Shown piece by piece: positions 46,120 through 54,467 of a DNA stretch of 64,000 nt (positions are counted from its first letter, which is position 1; each line of letters starts with the position of its first letter). Below the pieces are notes generated by a model. The model was not told the DNA's origin and searched no databases. It was given only the letters and a program-made list of their open reading frames with translations. Made by a program: the position numbers and the translations under genes. Source of the stretch: JBLHKS01 sp047620505 (GTDB lineage Bacteria > Verrucomicrobiota > Verrucomicrobiia > Verrucomicrobiales > DEV007). The stretch is taken from positions 1 through 64,000 of the forward strand of contig JBLHKS010000008.1 in the NCBI GenBank assembly GCA_047620505.1, read 5' to 3'.

Positions 46120-48195
46120 GTGCGCTCCCTTGCAATTTTCATCGTCACCGCATCGCTGATCGGCCTGGTCAGTTGCGACAATTCAACTCGTGCCGACCGA
46201 GCAGCTGCTGACGGTGTCCTCCTGCTCGGCAACGGTGCCGAACCGAAGGCGCTCGACCCACATCTGATCCAGAGCGTCGGCGACAGCAACCTCATGATCG
46301 CCCTGTTTGAGGGGCTCGTCAGCTACGACAAGGACAGCGACCTGACCGATGCCCCGGGGGTGGCGGAGACCTGGGAGCACACCGACGATTTCAAAATTTG
46401 GACGTTTCACCTGCGGAAGGACGCGAAGTGGTCGGATGAGGCGGCTTCGCCGGTCACGGCTCACGATTTCATCTACGGACACCGGCGGATTCTGACGCAG
46501 AAGCTCGGCTCGCCCTACGCGTCGATGCTCTACTACCTGGTTAACGCCAAGGCTTATAACGAGAACGATTACACCTTTTTCTTGTTCGGTCAGGAGGACG
46601 ATGATTCGCCGGTGGACTGGAAAATTCTGGAGACGGTCGATCGAACCGGCATGGAGAAAATCGAGGAGGTGCCGGCTTTGAAAGATTGTGGTCTCGACGG
46701 TCGACGGCTTGGCGAGTTGCTGGAAAGTGCCGATGAGTTCGAGTGGCCGAAGGAAATTGCGGAGGAAAAGCGGCCTGCGATCGCGGCGGCGGTCGAGGCA
46801 TTCGGCAAGCGGCCCAAGTTTAACCAGACCGGGCTGAATCACCTCGCGATCGATGACTTGGAGGAGCTGCAGGCGGACCCCGCGCTCTTCCTTTGGCCGG
46901 AAGCCGTGCCAGCAGCTGCTCGCGAAAAAATCATCGCGCGCCTCCTCGAATTTAAAGAGGGCGAAGAGAAAAAGGGTGGCCAACGGCTCTGGGAAATCGC
47001 AAATGTCGGGGCGAATGCGCTCGACGATTACACGATCCAATACACCCTCGACCTCCCTGCCGATTTTTTCCCGTCCGTCCTCAAACACGCGACCTGGCTG
47101 CCAGTCCACCGCCCGACGATCGAGAAATGGGGCAATGCCGAGGAAGAGGGCGAGTTCGCCGCGATGACAAAGCGATTCAGCCTCTGGCAGCGTCCAGGAA
47201 ATCACGTTAGCAACGGGCCGTTTCAGCTGAAATCCTGGCGGGTGAACCATTCGGTCGTCGTCGAGCCCAATCCAAATTACTGGGATCGCGAGACGGTGAA
47301 GCTGAACGAAATCTGGTTCCTTCCGCTCAACCACGAGGCCACCGAAGAGCGAATGTTTCGTGATGGACTGGTCCACGTGACCTACGCCGTGCCTGCAAAT
47401 GTTCGGAATTGGTACGCCGAGGAAAGAACGGACGTTCTCCGACGCGAACCGTACGCGGGAAGCTACTTTTATCGGATCAACATTGGCGAAAAATGCGAAA
47501 TACCGGCGCTGAAAGACAAGCGAGTGCGCAAAGCGTTGGCGCTGGCGATCGATCGTCAGGCGCTGACCAAAAACGTAACCCTTGGCGGCGAGCAGTCAGC
47601 TACCGGATTTTCCTTCCCGATCGGCTTGTACGAGCCGCCGAATCGAATCAAGTTTGACCCGAAAGAAGCGCGGAAACTCCTGGCCGAGGCCGGTTTTCCC
47701 GATGGCGAGGGTCTTCCCAGGATCGAAATCAAGATCAACACCCAGGAAACTCACCGCGCAATTGCCGAGTCCATCCAGGCCATGTGGAAAGAGCACCTCA
47801 ACATCAAAGCGTCGATCGACAACCAGGAATGGAAAGTTTACCAGGAATCGGTCTACAACCAAGAATATCAGATCGCGCGAAGCGGCTGGATCGCGGATTT
47901 CATGGACGCAACGACCTATCTCGACATGTGGCGGACCGGCGACAGCAACAACAACACAGGTTGGGGCAACAAAGATTACGACCGACTGCTTCGCGAAGCT
48001 GCAGTTGAGACTTCACCCGAAGCGCGACGGGCGAAAATGGTCGAAGCTGAGGAAATTCTTCTCGATGAGCTGCCGATGATCCCGATTTACTGGTACACGC
48101 GAGTCTACCTGATCGATCCGCGAGTCCAGAACTGGAATCCGCTGGTCCTCGACAAGCGCGACTACAAACATGTCTGGCTGGACCCCTCGAAGTAG
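46120..48195 (+). CDS. Second peptide-binding lipoprotein (OppA type) with an internal insertion
   Basis: A GTG start preceded by GGGGGA gives a lipoprotein signal (MRSLAIFIVTASLIGLVSC, lipobox LVSC) and 691 residues of SBP family 5: NGAEPKALDPHLIQSVGDSN, DAKWSDEAASPVTAHDFIYG, and the C-terminal peptide-binding lobe. After YYLVNAKAYN an insertion of about 125 residues (about 147-270), charged and predicted helical, interrupts the fold before ANALDDYTIQYTL, where OppA proteins normally continue at once. Two palindrome copies lie in it. It probably feeds the divergent permease operon with a different substrate. Confidence 0.9.
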   Translation: MRSLAIFIVTASLIGLVSCDNSTRADRAAADGVLLLGNGAEPKALDPHLIQSVGDSNLMIALFEGLVSYDKDSDLTDAPGVAETWEHTDDFKIWTFHLRKDAKWSDEAASPVTAHDFIYGHRRILTQKLGSPYASMLYYLVNAKAYNENDYTFFLFGQEDDDSPVDWKILETVDRTGMEKIEEVPALKDCGLDGRRLGELLESADEFEWPKEIAEEKRPAIAAAVEAFGKRPKFNQTGLNHLAIDDLEELQADPALFLWPEAVPAAAREKIIARLLEFKEGEEKKGGQRLWEIANVGANALDDYTIQYTLDLPADFFPSVLKHATWLPVHRPTIEKWGNAEEEGEFAAMTKRFSLWQRPGNHVSNGPFQLKSWRVNHSVVVEPNPNYWDRETVKLNEIWFLPLNHEATEERMFRDGLVHVTYAVPANVRNWYAEERTDVLRREPYAGSYFYRINIGEKCEIPALKDKRVRKALALAIDRQALTKNVTLGGEQSATGFSFPIGLYEPPNRIKFDPKEARKLLAEAGFPDGEGLPRIEIKINTQETHRAIAESIQAMWKEHLNIKASIDNQEWKVYQESVYNQEYQIARSGWIADFMDATTYLDMWRTGDSNNNTGWGNKDYDRLLREAAVETSPEARRAKMVEAEEILLDELPMIPIYWYTRVYLIDPRVQNWNPLVLDKRDYKHVWLDPSK

Positions 48196-48223
48196 AAATT
48201 TCGGAACGGGGCCAGCCTCAGAA

Positions 48224-48655
48224 TCAGCCAGCAGCTGCCGCCATCGAGACGTCGTCGCTGCTGGCTTTGATGTCATCGAGCAACGCGACGAATTGATCCG
48301 AAAGGGTTCGGAGAGTCGAAAAAGTATTGTAAAGCGGATGGTCCGGAGCGGCGTCCATCTGCATCAGCTCGCTGAAACCCTTCACAACCGCGATCAAATT
48401 TCGCATGTCGTGCCGCACGTCCTTGTTCGCCATCGGATTCGGGGCGATCGAGCCGGAGGCAACCGTATTAAGGCAGCTTTGCATCAAGTTCTGGATCTTG
48501 CCGAGAATGTTCGCGCTGGTGTCGACGACGTAGCCGATATGTTCGTCTCCGAACTCGGCGGTGTGCGCCGGAAGAAGCGCTGCGTGCTGCTGCATTTGCT
48601 GGGTCAGGCCCGCGAGCTGATGCAGGACGTGAGGAATTGGGTCGTTTGAACTCAT
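48224..48655 (-). CDS. Small stand-alone H-box (HisKA-like) protein
   Basis: A 143-residue soluble helical protein (an alternative ATG at 48661 adds two residues). DVRHDMRNLIAVVKGFSELM resembles the phosphoacceptor H-box of histidine kinases (HDxRN), and the segments before and after could form the dimerisation hairpin. No ATPase domain follows and no kinase or receiver gene is adjacent. It could be a phosphotransfer protein or a kinase decoy. The match is to a short motif, so the role is open. Confidence 0.55.
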   Translation of the reverse strand: MSSNDPIPHVLHQLAGLTQQMQQHAALLPAHTAEFGDEHIGYVVDTSANILGKIQNLMQSCLNTVASGSIAPNPMANKDVRHDMRNLIAVVKGFSELMQMDAAPDHPLYNTFSTLRTLSDQFVALLDDIKASSDDVSMAAAAG

Positions 48656-48694
48656 GATCAAGGTGGATAGTGGAAGTTACGTAAACTCCAATAT

Positions 48695-48723
48695 TTATAG
48701 TATTTAAATATAAATTTTGCAAA
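48695..48723 (-). promoter_or_regulatory. Sigma70-type promoter for the H-box protein gene
   Basis: On the minus strand TTGCAA (48718-48723) and TATAAA (48695-48700) are 17 bp apart in a markedly AT-rich stretch (48680-48730), about 40 bp upstream of the ATG. Confidence 0.55.
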
Positions 48724-48876
48724 TATAAATCCCTCCTGAAGGTCTGATGCTTCCAAAAGCGCTCAGTCACCTCTCGTTTTGTCAGGGAAATTTTGGACGC
48801 GGCAGCTGGAAATCAGTATGACGAAAAATTGTGTGGGCAGCCGCTGACGAGTCCGAAATTGCCGCTATCAGCTCAC

Positions 48877-48908
48877 AAAAAAACGCGGAGGACATTTCGT
48901 CCCCCGCG
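48877..48908 (-). terminator. Rho-independent terminator of the lipoprotein gene
   Basis: On the minus strand a 10-bp stem (CGCGGGGGAC with GTCCTCCGCG, one G-U pair) and a 5-nt loop are followed by seven T. It lies 36 bp after the stop of the lipoprotein gene. Confidence 0.85.
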
Positions 48909-48943
48909 CTTGGAAAAATCTAATTTCTCGGTCGATCCCAGAA

Positions 48944-49693
48944 TTAATTCCCGCCACTTCTGCGGCCTTTGCCAGCCTGCGGAGCTTGGCCACGTCTCGA
49001 AACGCCGCTACGCCCCATACCTTCGATCACGTCCTCCGTGATGTCCTTGAGCTGATCATCAGCCCTGTTATAAAGCGCGGGCGGATCCGCTTTCAAAAAG
49101 TGCACTCCCTTCTCTTCATCTTTTCGCGTCAGGCGGCCTCGGGACCAGACCGTCCCGCCGTTCGATCGCTTCAGACGCACATCGCGCAACTCCACAGAGT
49201 GCGAGACCTCGGTCGTCGCCCCCGAAGTAGCAGCTGCTCCGACCGCCGCCCCCGCAAGGCTGGCTGCCGCGGCTCCGATAATCACAGTGTTCTCGGCTTT
49301 GCGATTGACCCGTCCCGTCGCGTTGTAATCCTGGATCGTGCCCGTAAGGACGTAGTCAGCGTCACCGCCCTGACCAGGGTAGTAGACTTTTTCAAAAAGT
49401 CCGCTGTGATCGATGTGCCGGGCGACCTGCTTCGAAACACCAGGCGCAATTTGTCCGCCCGGGTAGCCTTCACGACCGTTCACACGCCAGACGTCGTCTC
49501 CGATCCGCACATTGATCTTCTCATCCCGCGGCGAGCGATCTTTAAAAGTTTCAACCCGCAGACTCCCCGGAATGTGGCTGCGGCCCCACTTGTCTTCTTC
49601 AGTAAGGGAGTAGCTGATCTGATGGGAGCAGGAAGAGAGGCCCAGTGCCGCCAAACCGGCCAAAAGCAGCGAAATTTGATGAATCGTTTTCAT
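48944..49693 (-). CDS. Lipoprotein of unknown function
   Basis: A 249-residue protein with signal and lipobox (LAALGLSSCSHQ). The middle contains a Gly/Ala-rich hydrophobic stretch (VIIGAAAASLAGAAVGAAAT), similar to glycine-zipper segments, flanked by beta-prone regions (DADYVLTGTIQDYNATGRV, VELRDVRLKRSNGGTVW). The C-terminus is basic and Gly-rich. It resembles outer-membrane assembly or LPS-associated lipoproteins in layout only. It has its own promoter and terminator. Confidence 0.8.
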   Translation of the reverse strand: MKTIHQISLLLAGLAALGLSSCSHQISYSLTEEDKWGRSHIPGSLRVETFKDRSPRDEKINVRIGDDVWRVNGREGYPGGQIAPGVSKQVARHIDHSGLFEKVYYPGQGGDADYVLTGTIQDYNATGRVNRKAENTVIIGAAAASLAGAAVGAAATSGATTEVSHSVELRDVRLKRSNGGTVWSRGRLTRKDEEKGVHFLKADPPALYNRADDQLKDITEDVIEGMGRSGVSRRGQAPQAGKGRRSGGN

Positions 49694-49727
49694 AAATGGG
49701 AAGTATCAGAGTTTCTGAATGACCCGG

Positions 49728-49756
49728 ATTCTAAAAAGAAAAATGACTATAGTCAA
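49728..49756 (-). promoter_or_regulatory. Sigma70-type promoter of the lipoprotein gene with a 12-bp palindrome
   Basis: On the minus strand TTGACT (49751-49756) and TAGAAT (49728-49733) are 17 bp apart, each one mismatch from consensus. A perfect palindrome TGACTATAGTCA (49744-49755) overlaps the -35 element and could be an operator. Confidence 0.65.
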
Positions 49757-50055
49757 TAGAATGAATTCGCGAATCTGACCAAACTTGGCCAAATTGCGTC
49801 AAGAAAGCGAGAAAAATTTTGCGGAAGCAGTTTTCGCTCATTTCTCCTAAGTAGTTGGTTGTGAACGAAAGTGATGGGCAAAGTAGTGGTGGCTTCCAGC
49901 CGCCATTGGCCGCTCAGCGAGGATGCGCGGCGGCTGGAAGCCACCGCTACAGAGCCGCAGAGCAACAACACCCAGGAATTGCACGCGGCTGAATTTTAAT
50001 GACTGGCAGTTCTTTAATTCTGGACACTCTGTCAGGGTGGTTGAACCTTTCCAGA
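49757..50055. other. Intergenic region upstream of the TetR gene
   Basis: About 300 bp with no gene. Apart from the inverted repeat at 49883-49950 nothing is recognised; the TetR promoter must lie to its right. Confidence 0.6.
49883..49950. repeat. REP-like inverted repeat with 22-bp arms
   Basis: Left arm 49883-49904 (GTAGTGGTGGCTTCCAGCCG to CC) and right arm 49929-49950 are reverse complements with a single G-U-type mismatch. A 24-nt loop separates them. It lies between the divergent lipoprotein and TetR genes. No T-run follows, so it is not a canonical terminator. Its form fits REP/MITE-type intergenic palindromes. Confidence 0.75.
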
Positions 50056-50724
50056 ATGAGCCCGGCCGAAAGCGGCAAAAACTGGAAACGAGCGCGCAGC
50101 CCCGAACAAATCGAGGTTCGCCGAAAATCGATCCTGTCAGCAGCTGCTGAACTTCTTGATTCTGGAGGAATCGAGGCTGCTGGCCTGTCGGCGATTGCGC
50201 GGAAGGCTGGGCTGTCGAAGGCCAATCTATATCGCTATTTTGAGAGCCGCGAGGCGATTTTGATGAAGCTGCTGATCGAGGAACTTCGCGCCTGGTCCGA
50301 TGATTTTCAGCGCGAACTGGCCGAGGCTCCCGGTCGACGCAATTTGGAGGATCTCGCGGATTTGCTGGGCGGATCGGTCGCCCGTCGGCCGCGTTTTTGC
50401 CTGCTTTTTGCCTCGATGGCCGTCGTGCTTGAGCAGAACCTGAGCATCGAGGCCGTTTCTGCCGGTAGGAGAGAATTGAAGGATCAACTTTCAGAGCTGG
50501 TTCTCCCGCTCAGCGAAGCCGTCCCGGAATTAAGTGACTCCCAGTTACTTGAATTTCTGTCGATGCACTCAGTCTTTCTAGCGGGCCTCTGGCCTACGGC
50601 AAATCCACCCAAAACAATTCGCTTGGCTCTTGAAAATCCGGAACTCACTGAGCTGTCCGTGAAATTCGAGTCGCGAATCGCAGCCCACGCCTTGGTGCTT
50701 TTGCGGGGGCTTGAGGCGAGTTGA
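50056..50724 (+). CDS. TetR/AcrR family transcriptional regulator
   Basis: From ATG 50056, 222 residues. The N-terminal helix-turn-helix reads ILSAAAELLDSGGIEAAGLS, then AIARKAGLSKANLYRYFESR, a textbook TetR DNA-binding domain. The C-terminal ligand and dimer domain is all-helical (FCLLFASMAVVLEQNLSIEA). The regulated gene is not obvious: the next gene is convergent, and no efflux pump is adjacent. The ATG at 49999 would add a non-conserved leader. The palindrome copy at 50139 encodes the Ala run in the first helix. Confidence 0.92.
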   Translation: MSPAESGKNWKRARSPEQIEVRRKSILSAAAELLDSGGIEAAGLSAIARKAGLSKANLYRYFESREAILMKLLIEELRAWSDDFQRELAEAPGRRNLEDLADLLGGSVARRPRFCLLFASMAVVLEQNLSIEAVSAGRRELKDQLSELVLPLSEAVPELSDSQLLEFLSMHSVFLAGLWPTANPPKTIRLALENPELTELSVKFESRIAAHALVLLRGLEAS

Positions 50725-50738
50725 GAGGTCGCAACTCG

Positions 50739-53096
50739 CTATTTTCGCAGGAAAATTTCGCTCGTGACCACTAACTTGAGCAGATCCCGAAAGCCCAGAT
50801 CAGGCTTGCTTGCGATTCGATCAATTTCCTTCCGGTCGCTCGCCTCCATCGTTCGACCGGTCGCGTAGGTGAGAATCTTCGTAGTCAAATTCCGCGAAAA
50901 GAGGTCGAAGTCGCGAGTCAATATTTCCTTCAGACCAGCGATGTCTTGGAAATCCTCGCCGCTCGGCATTTTGCCAGAAGGATTGATCTGATGGCCGGAT
51001 TCGTAGCTCGTTCGCCAACTTCCAGTCGCATCAAAATTCTCCAGCGCGAAACCGAGCGGATCGATTTTTTTATGGCAGTCGTTGCACGACTCGACCGTCC
51101 GGTGCTTGGCGTAGAGCTCGCGAATCGTCAGCTCGCCTCGGGCATCCGGCTCGGGAATTTCCACATCGGGCGGGGGAAGCGACGGCGGGGTTCCAAGCAG
51201 GTTTTCGAGAATCCAAATCCCGCGAATGACCGGAGAAGTGTCGACGCCGTTGGCTGACGCCGTGAGCACGGAAGTCTGGCCCAGCAAACCGCCCCGATGA
51301 TCGATTCCGGCCAGCGAAACTCGTTGGAATTCAGCGGTCGTGTTCACTTTTCCGGCTAAGCCGTAGTGACGAGCGAGATTCGCGTTAAGGAATGCGAAAT
51401 CCGAGTCGAGGAAGGTCGAAATCGGAAGGTTCTCAGTCAGCAGCTGCTGGACGAATTTCGTCGTCTCGACAACCATCGCTTCGTCGATTCGATTCCGATG
51501 ATATTCGAAAAACTTCATCGGATCCGGGGCCATCTCGACGGTGTTGTCGAGCTTCAGCCACGCCCAGACGAAGGACTCGATGAACTCGTTGGCCTGCTCG
51601 TCGGCAAGCAAGCGTTCGAGCTGATTTTCAAGGATCGCCGGATCCCGCAGCCGCCCGTTTTTTGCATCTGTCAGGAGCGCCTCATCCGGCATCGTGTTCC
51701 AGAGAAAATAGGACAGTCGAGAAGCAATTGCGTAGTCGTCCAGCTCACCTTCGGGCTCATCGAGATAGAGAAAACGCGGCGAGCAGAGAATCGCTTCGAT
51801 CGCCGTCCGCACGCCTTCCGGACTGGTCTCGGCAAGCCTCCGATACGGGCCGATTTCCGCCTCGGTGACCGGCCGGCGAAACGCGCGCTCCGCGAATTGA
51901 CGAAGATCCTCGCCGTAGACGATTTTCTGGCTCCGCGGTGGCCATTCTTCGTAGTGAGGACCGGTTTCGAGCAAATCGTGAATCACGATTCGAGGACCGT
52001 CGACGGCTTCCAACCGGTCGAGCAGCAACTTTCCGTAAGTGCCGTTCTGATCCCTTTTCGGCAACTCCCTGAACGCCTCGAGATCGAAATCCGGATCGAC
52101 AAGCAGGATCGGATCCGTCACTCCGAAGTATCCATTTCCGAAACCCACTTCAACGCGCCAGCCTTTCGGAAGCCAGAGGCGCTTTTCGATTTTTTGCCGC
52201 TCGTTGTCGGGCAGATCGTAAGCCGCCACGAGATGCCGAGGCCGCGTTTGAATCTGGGACGTCGCGTTCGGCGCGGTCAGGTAAATTTCGAAACGATGAA
52301 GATCCTCGGGACGGTAAACCTGGTAGTCGTCTCGCTTCTGAACGCTGAAAGCCTCGGCCAAATTTCCGCGCCCCTTCGACTCGACTTCGAACGTGAAATC
52401 GTACCAGCCGTCGTGCGTCGCGCCCTGACGGCAATTGATGAAATTCTGCCCGCGCGGATCGCCTGACGCTCGCTCATCATTTTGATAGAGCACGATGTAA
52501 TCGCGTTCCGGATCGTTACCGGGCGCCTTCCAGTTCAGAGCGCGGGATTTCGTTGCGCGATGCGTGAACGTCTGCGCTTCCGGCATCTCGCCCTCGAAAG
52601 TCGCACGATCGACCGCCTTTCGCGCGACCTTCAAATATTGCCGAAGCAGGAAATCCGACATCTGCAGGGTTTCGCCGAGATTGTCGAAGCCTTCCTCTTC
52701 GTCATCAGCCGGAAACGCCTCGGTTGGATCTTCGACAAACGTGTCGATGAGAAGGAGATCGCGGAGCGAATTTCGATACTGCGCTCGATTGATCCTTCGA
52801 AGCACGACCTGCTTTGGCTTAGCAGCCTGTGAGACTCGTTCCTTGGCAATCGCGATCACCGCCTTCAAATCAGCAGCTGCTGGCTGAGGCTCGTCCTCCG
52901 GCGGCATCTCTGCGAGATCGAGCCGGTCGGCAATTTCAAGCCAGATCTCAGGATCGGTCGGCAACGAATCAAGCCGAAGATCGCCCTTCTGTTTTTCGGC
53001 GCCGTGGCACTTCGTGCAGTGCTGATTGAAAAACGCGGTCGGCTCAACCGCCAACGCAAAAACTGGCAGCAATGTCAGGATCAGAATCGTTTTCAT
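50739..53096 (-). CDS. Planctomycete-type c-type cytochrome domain protein (DUF1587/1592/1588/1585)
   Basis: A 785-residue exported protein: signal peptide, a haem motif CTKCH near residue 30, the DUF1587 block RRINRAQYRNSLRDLLLID, a carbohydrate-binding-like middle, DUF1592 (YAIASRLSYFLWNTMPDEAL), DUF1588 (HRGGLLGQTSVLTASANGVD) with a second haem motif CNDCH, and DUF1585 (TTKILTYATGRTM). These multi-DUF proteins are characteristic of Planctomycetes and Verrucomicrobia; the function is unproven. Its ATG shares one base with the stop of the DUF1552 gene (TGATG), implying coupled translation. Confidence 0.92.
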   Translation of the reverse strand: MKTILILTLLPVFALAVEPTAFFNQHCTKCHGAEKQKGDLRLDSLPTDPEIWLEIADRLDLAEMPPEDEPQPAAADLKAVIAIAKERVSQAAKPKQVVLRRINRAQYRNSLRDLLLIDTFVEDPTEAFPADDEEEGFDNLGETLQMSDFLLRQYLKVARKAVDRATFEGEMPEAQTFTHRATKSRALNWKAPGNDPERDYIVLYQNDERASGDPRGQNFINCRQGATHDGWYDFTFEVESKGRGNLAEAFSVQKRDDYQVYRPEDLHRFEIYLTAPNATSQIQTRPRHLVAAYDLPDNERQKIEKRLWLPKGWRVEVGFGNGYFGVTDPILLVDPDFDLEAFRELPKRDQNGTYGKLLLDRLEAVDGPRIVIHDLLETGPHYEEWPPRSQKIVYGEDLRQFAERAFRRPVTEAEIGPYRRLAETSPEGVRTAIEAILCSPRFLYLDEPEGELDDYAIASRLSYFLWNTMPDEALLTDAKNGRLRDPAILENQLERLLADEQANEFIESFVWAWLKLDNTVEMAPDPMKFFEYHRNRIDEAMVVETTKFVQQLLTENLPISTFLDSDFAFLNANLARHYGLAGKVNTTAEFQRVSLAGIDHRGGLLGQTSVLTASANGVDTSPVIRGIWILENLLGTPPSLPPPDVEIPEPDARGELTIRELYAKHRTVESCNDCHKKIDPLGFALENFDATGSWRTSYESGHQINPSGKMPSGEDFQDIAGLKEILTRDFDLFSRNLTTKILTYATGRTMEASDRKEIDRIASKPDLGFRDLLKLVVTSEIFLRK

Positions 53097-54367
53097 CACG
53101 CCAATCCGTTGAAGGTTCCAAGGCTCCGATTGAAGTAATCCTGCTCTGCGCCCATCCGCTGGAGCATGCTCAAAAACAAATTACACAGCGGTTGTTTCCG
53201 CTGGCCATCGATGTGCTGGCCGTGCTTAAAACCACCTCCAGCGAGGATCATGGGAAGGTTATCGTTGCTGTGACGGCTGCCGCTTCCGAGGCCAGATCCA
53301 AACAACAACTGGGTCGAGTCCAGCATCGAGGATCCGTCTGGCTGCTTCGTCGTTTTCAGCCGCTCGATGAAATTGGCGATGTTCGTCATCAGGAATTTTT
53401 CGACAATCGCAAGTTGGCTTAGCTTGCCTTCACGCTGGCCGTGATGAGAGATCGTGTGGTAACTTTCGGTCACTCCGTCGAGGCCCCAGTTGCAGTTCTC
53501 GACCGACATCGAAACCACGCGGGTCGAGTCCGTCTGCAACGCCAAAAACATCAGGTCCAACCAGATCTCTACGAGATTGCCGCCAAGATTTTCATCGCGA
53601 GCGCCTTCGCCGACTTTCTTCAATGCTGGATCGTCGACAGCCGGCTTGGGTCGATCGATCCAGGCCTCGGCGAGTTCGAGCTTCCTCTCCGTCTCACGAA
53701 TCGATGTAAAATATTCTTCTAACTTGTGTTGATCCTCACTGCCGAGCTTCGTTCTGAATGACTTCGCGTCCTCCGACACAGCATCCAGAATGCTGCCGCT
53801 TGAATCCAGCGACGCGCGTTCGAATTTCCGTTGCTCCTCCGAGTCATCGACGAACATCAGCCGAAACGCATCGCTCGGCTTCTCGACCGCCGGAACGCGG
53901 ACGCCCGTCCGAGTGAAGCTCATCCCATCTTGCCAGAAAACCAGCGACGGAAAACGCGTCAGGTGCCCGAGCAGCTCAGCCGCCCGTTGGTCAATCGTGA
54001 TATTGCCATCCGGATAAGCCGCGCGCTCCGTGCTCTTCACGCCGCTCAAAAGCGCGTGGTTCGCCGCATGCCCGCCGCGGACGTCGTGATCCAGATTCGA
54101 GAAAACGGTGAAGTCCGATTTCAGCGCTCGCAGCGGCTCCAGTGTCGGCGGCAACTCGTAATCCGCGCCAGCAGCTGCTGGATGAAATTGATCGACGACC
54201 ATCCCGAACGGCACCGAAATTGTCGCAAGGCGCGCCGCCTGACTGACTTGCTCGACCGCTTCACTCGACCGCGGCAGGAGCGATTCCATGAACGGCAGCG
54301 CGATGCTGACGCCGGCACCATGAAGGAGCGTTCGGCGATTGATAGGGGCTTTGGATTTGAAGTTCAT
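53096..54367 (-). CDS. DUF1552 domain protein, exported
   Basis: From ATG 54367 (MNFKSKAPINRRTLLHGAGV) it has 423 residues with a Tat-like N-terminus (INRRTLLHGAGVSIALPF). The body matches DUF1552 (ATISVPFGMVVDQFHPAAAG; FTVFSNLDH; LLFGSGLGSGSRHSNDNLPM). DUF1552 genes are almost always paired with DUF1592 genes, as here with a 1-bp overlap, so the two products probably act together outside the cytoplasm. Function unknown. Confidence 0.93.
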   Translation of the reverse strand: MNFKSKAPINRRTLLHGAGVSIALPFMESLLPRSSEAVEQVSQAARLATISVPFGMVVDQFHPAAAGADYELPPTLEPLRALKSDFTVFSNLDHDVRGGHAANHALLSGVKSTERAAYPDGNITIDQRAAELLGHLTRFPSLVFWQDGMSFTRTGVRVPAVEKPSDAFRLMFVDDSEEQRKFERASLDSSGSILDAVSEDAKSFRTKLGSEDQHKLEEYFTSIRETERKLELAEAWIDRPKPAVDDPALKKVGEGARDENLGGNLVEIWLDLMFLALQTDSTRVVSMSVENCNWGLDGVTESYHTISHHGQREGKLSQLAIVEKFLMTNIANFIERLKTTKQPDGSSMLDSTQLLFGSGLGSGSRHSNDNLPMILAGGGFKHGQHIDGQRKQPLCNLFLSMLQRMGAEQDYFNRSLGTFNGLA

Positions 54368-54467
54368 TCTGGAGCGAAAGCGAAAGTTTCTATGCGGCAT
54401 TAGCGCGTCGAGTCCAAATCTGCCGTCTTTTTTCTGCGGCGCGCGCAAAATTCGTTTTAGGTCCGGA

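Larger units (their letters stand above)
48656..48943. other. Intergenic region
   Basis: About 290 bp without a gene. It holds the promoter of the H-box gene at the left and the terminator of the lipoprotein gene at the right; nothing else is recognised. Confidence 0.6.

Noticed and set aside
51366..52466. 366-codon plus-strand open frame
   Set aside because: Antisense to the DUF1592 protein; no signal, motif or start context.
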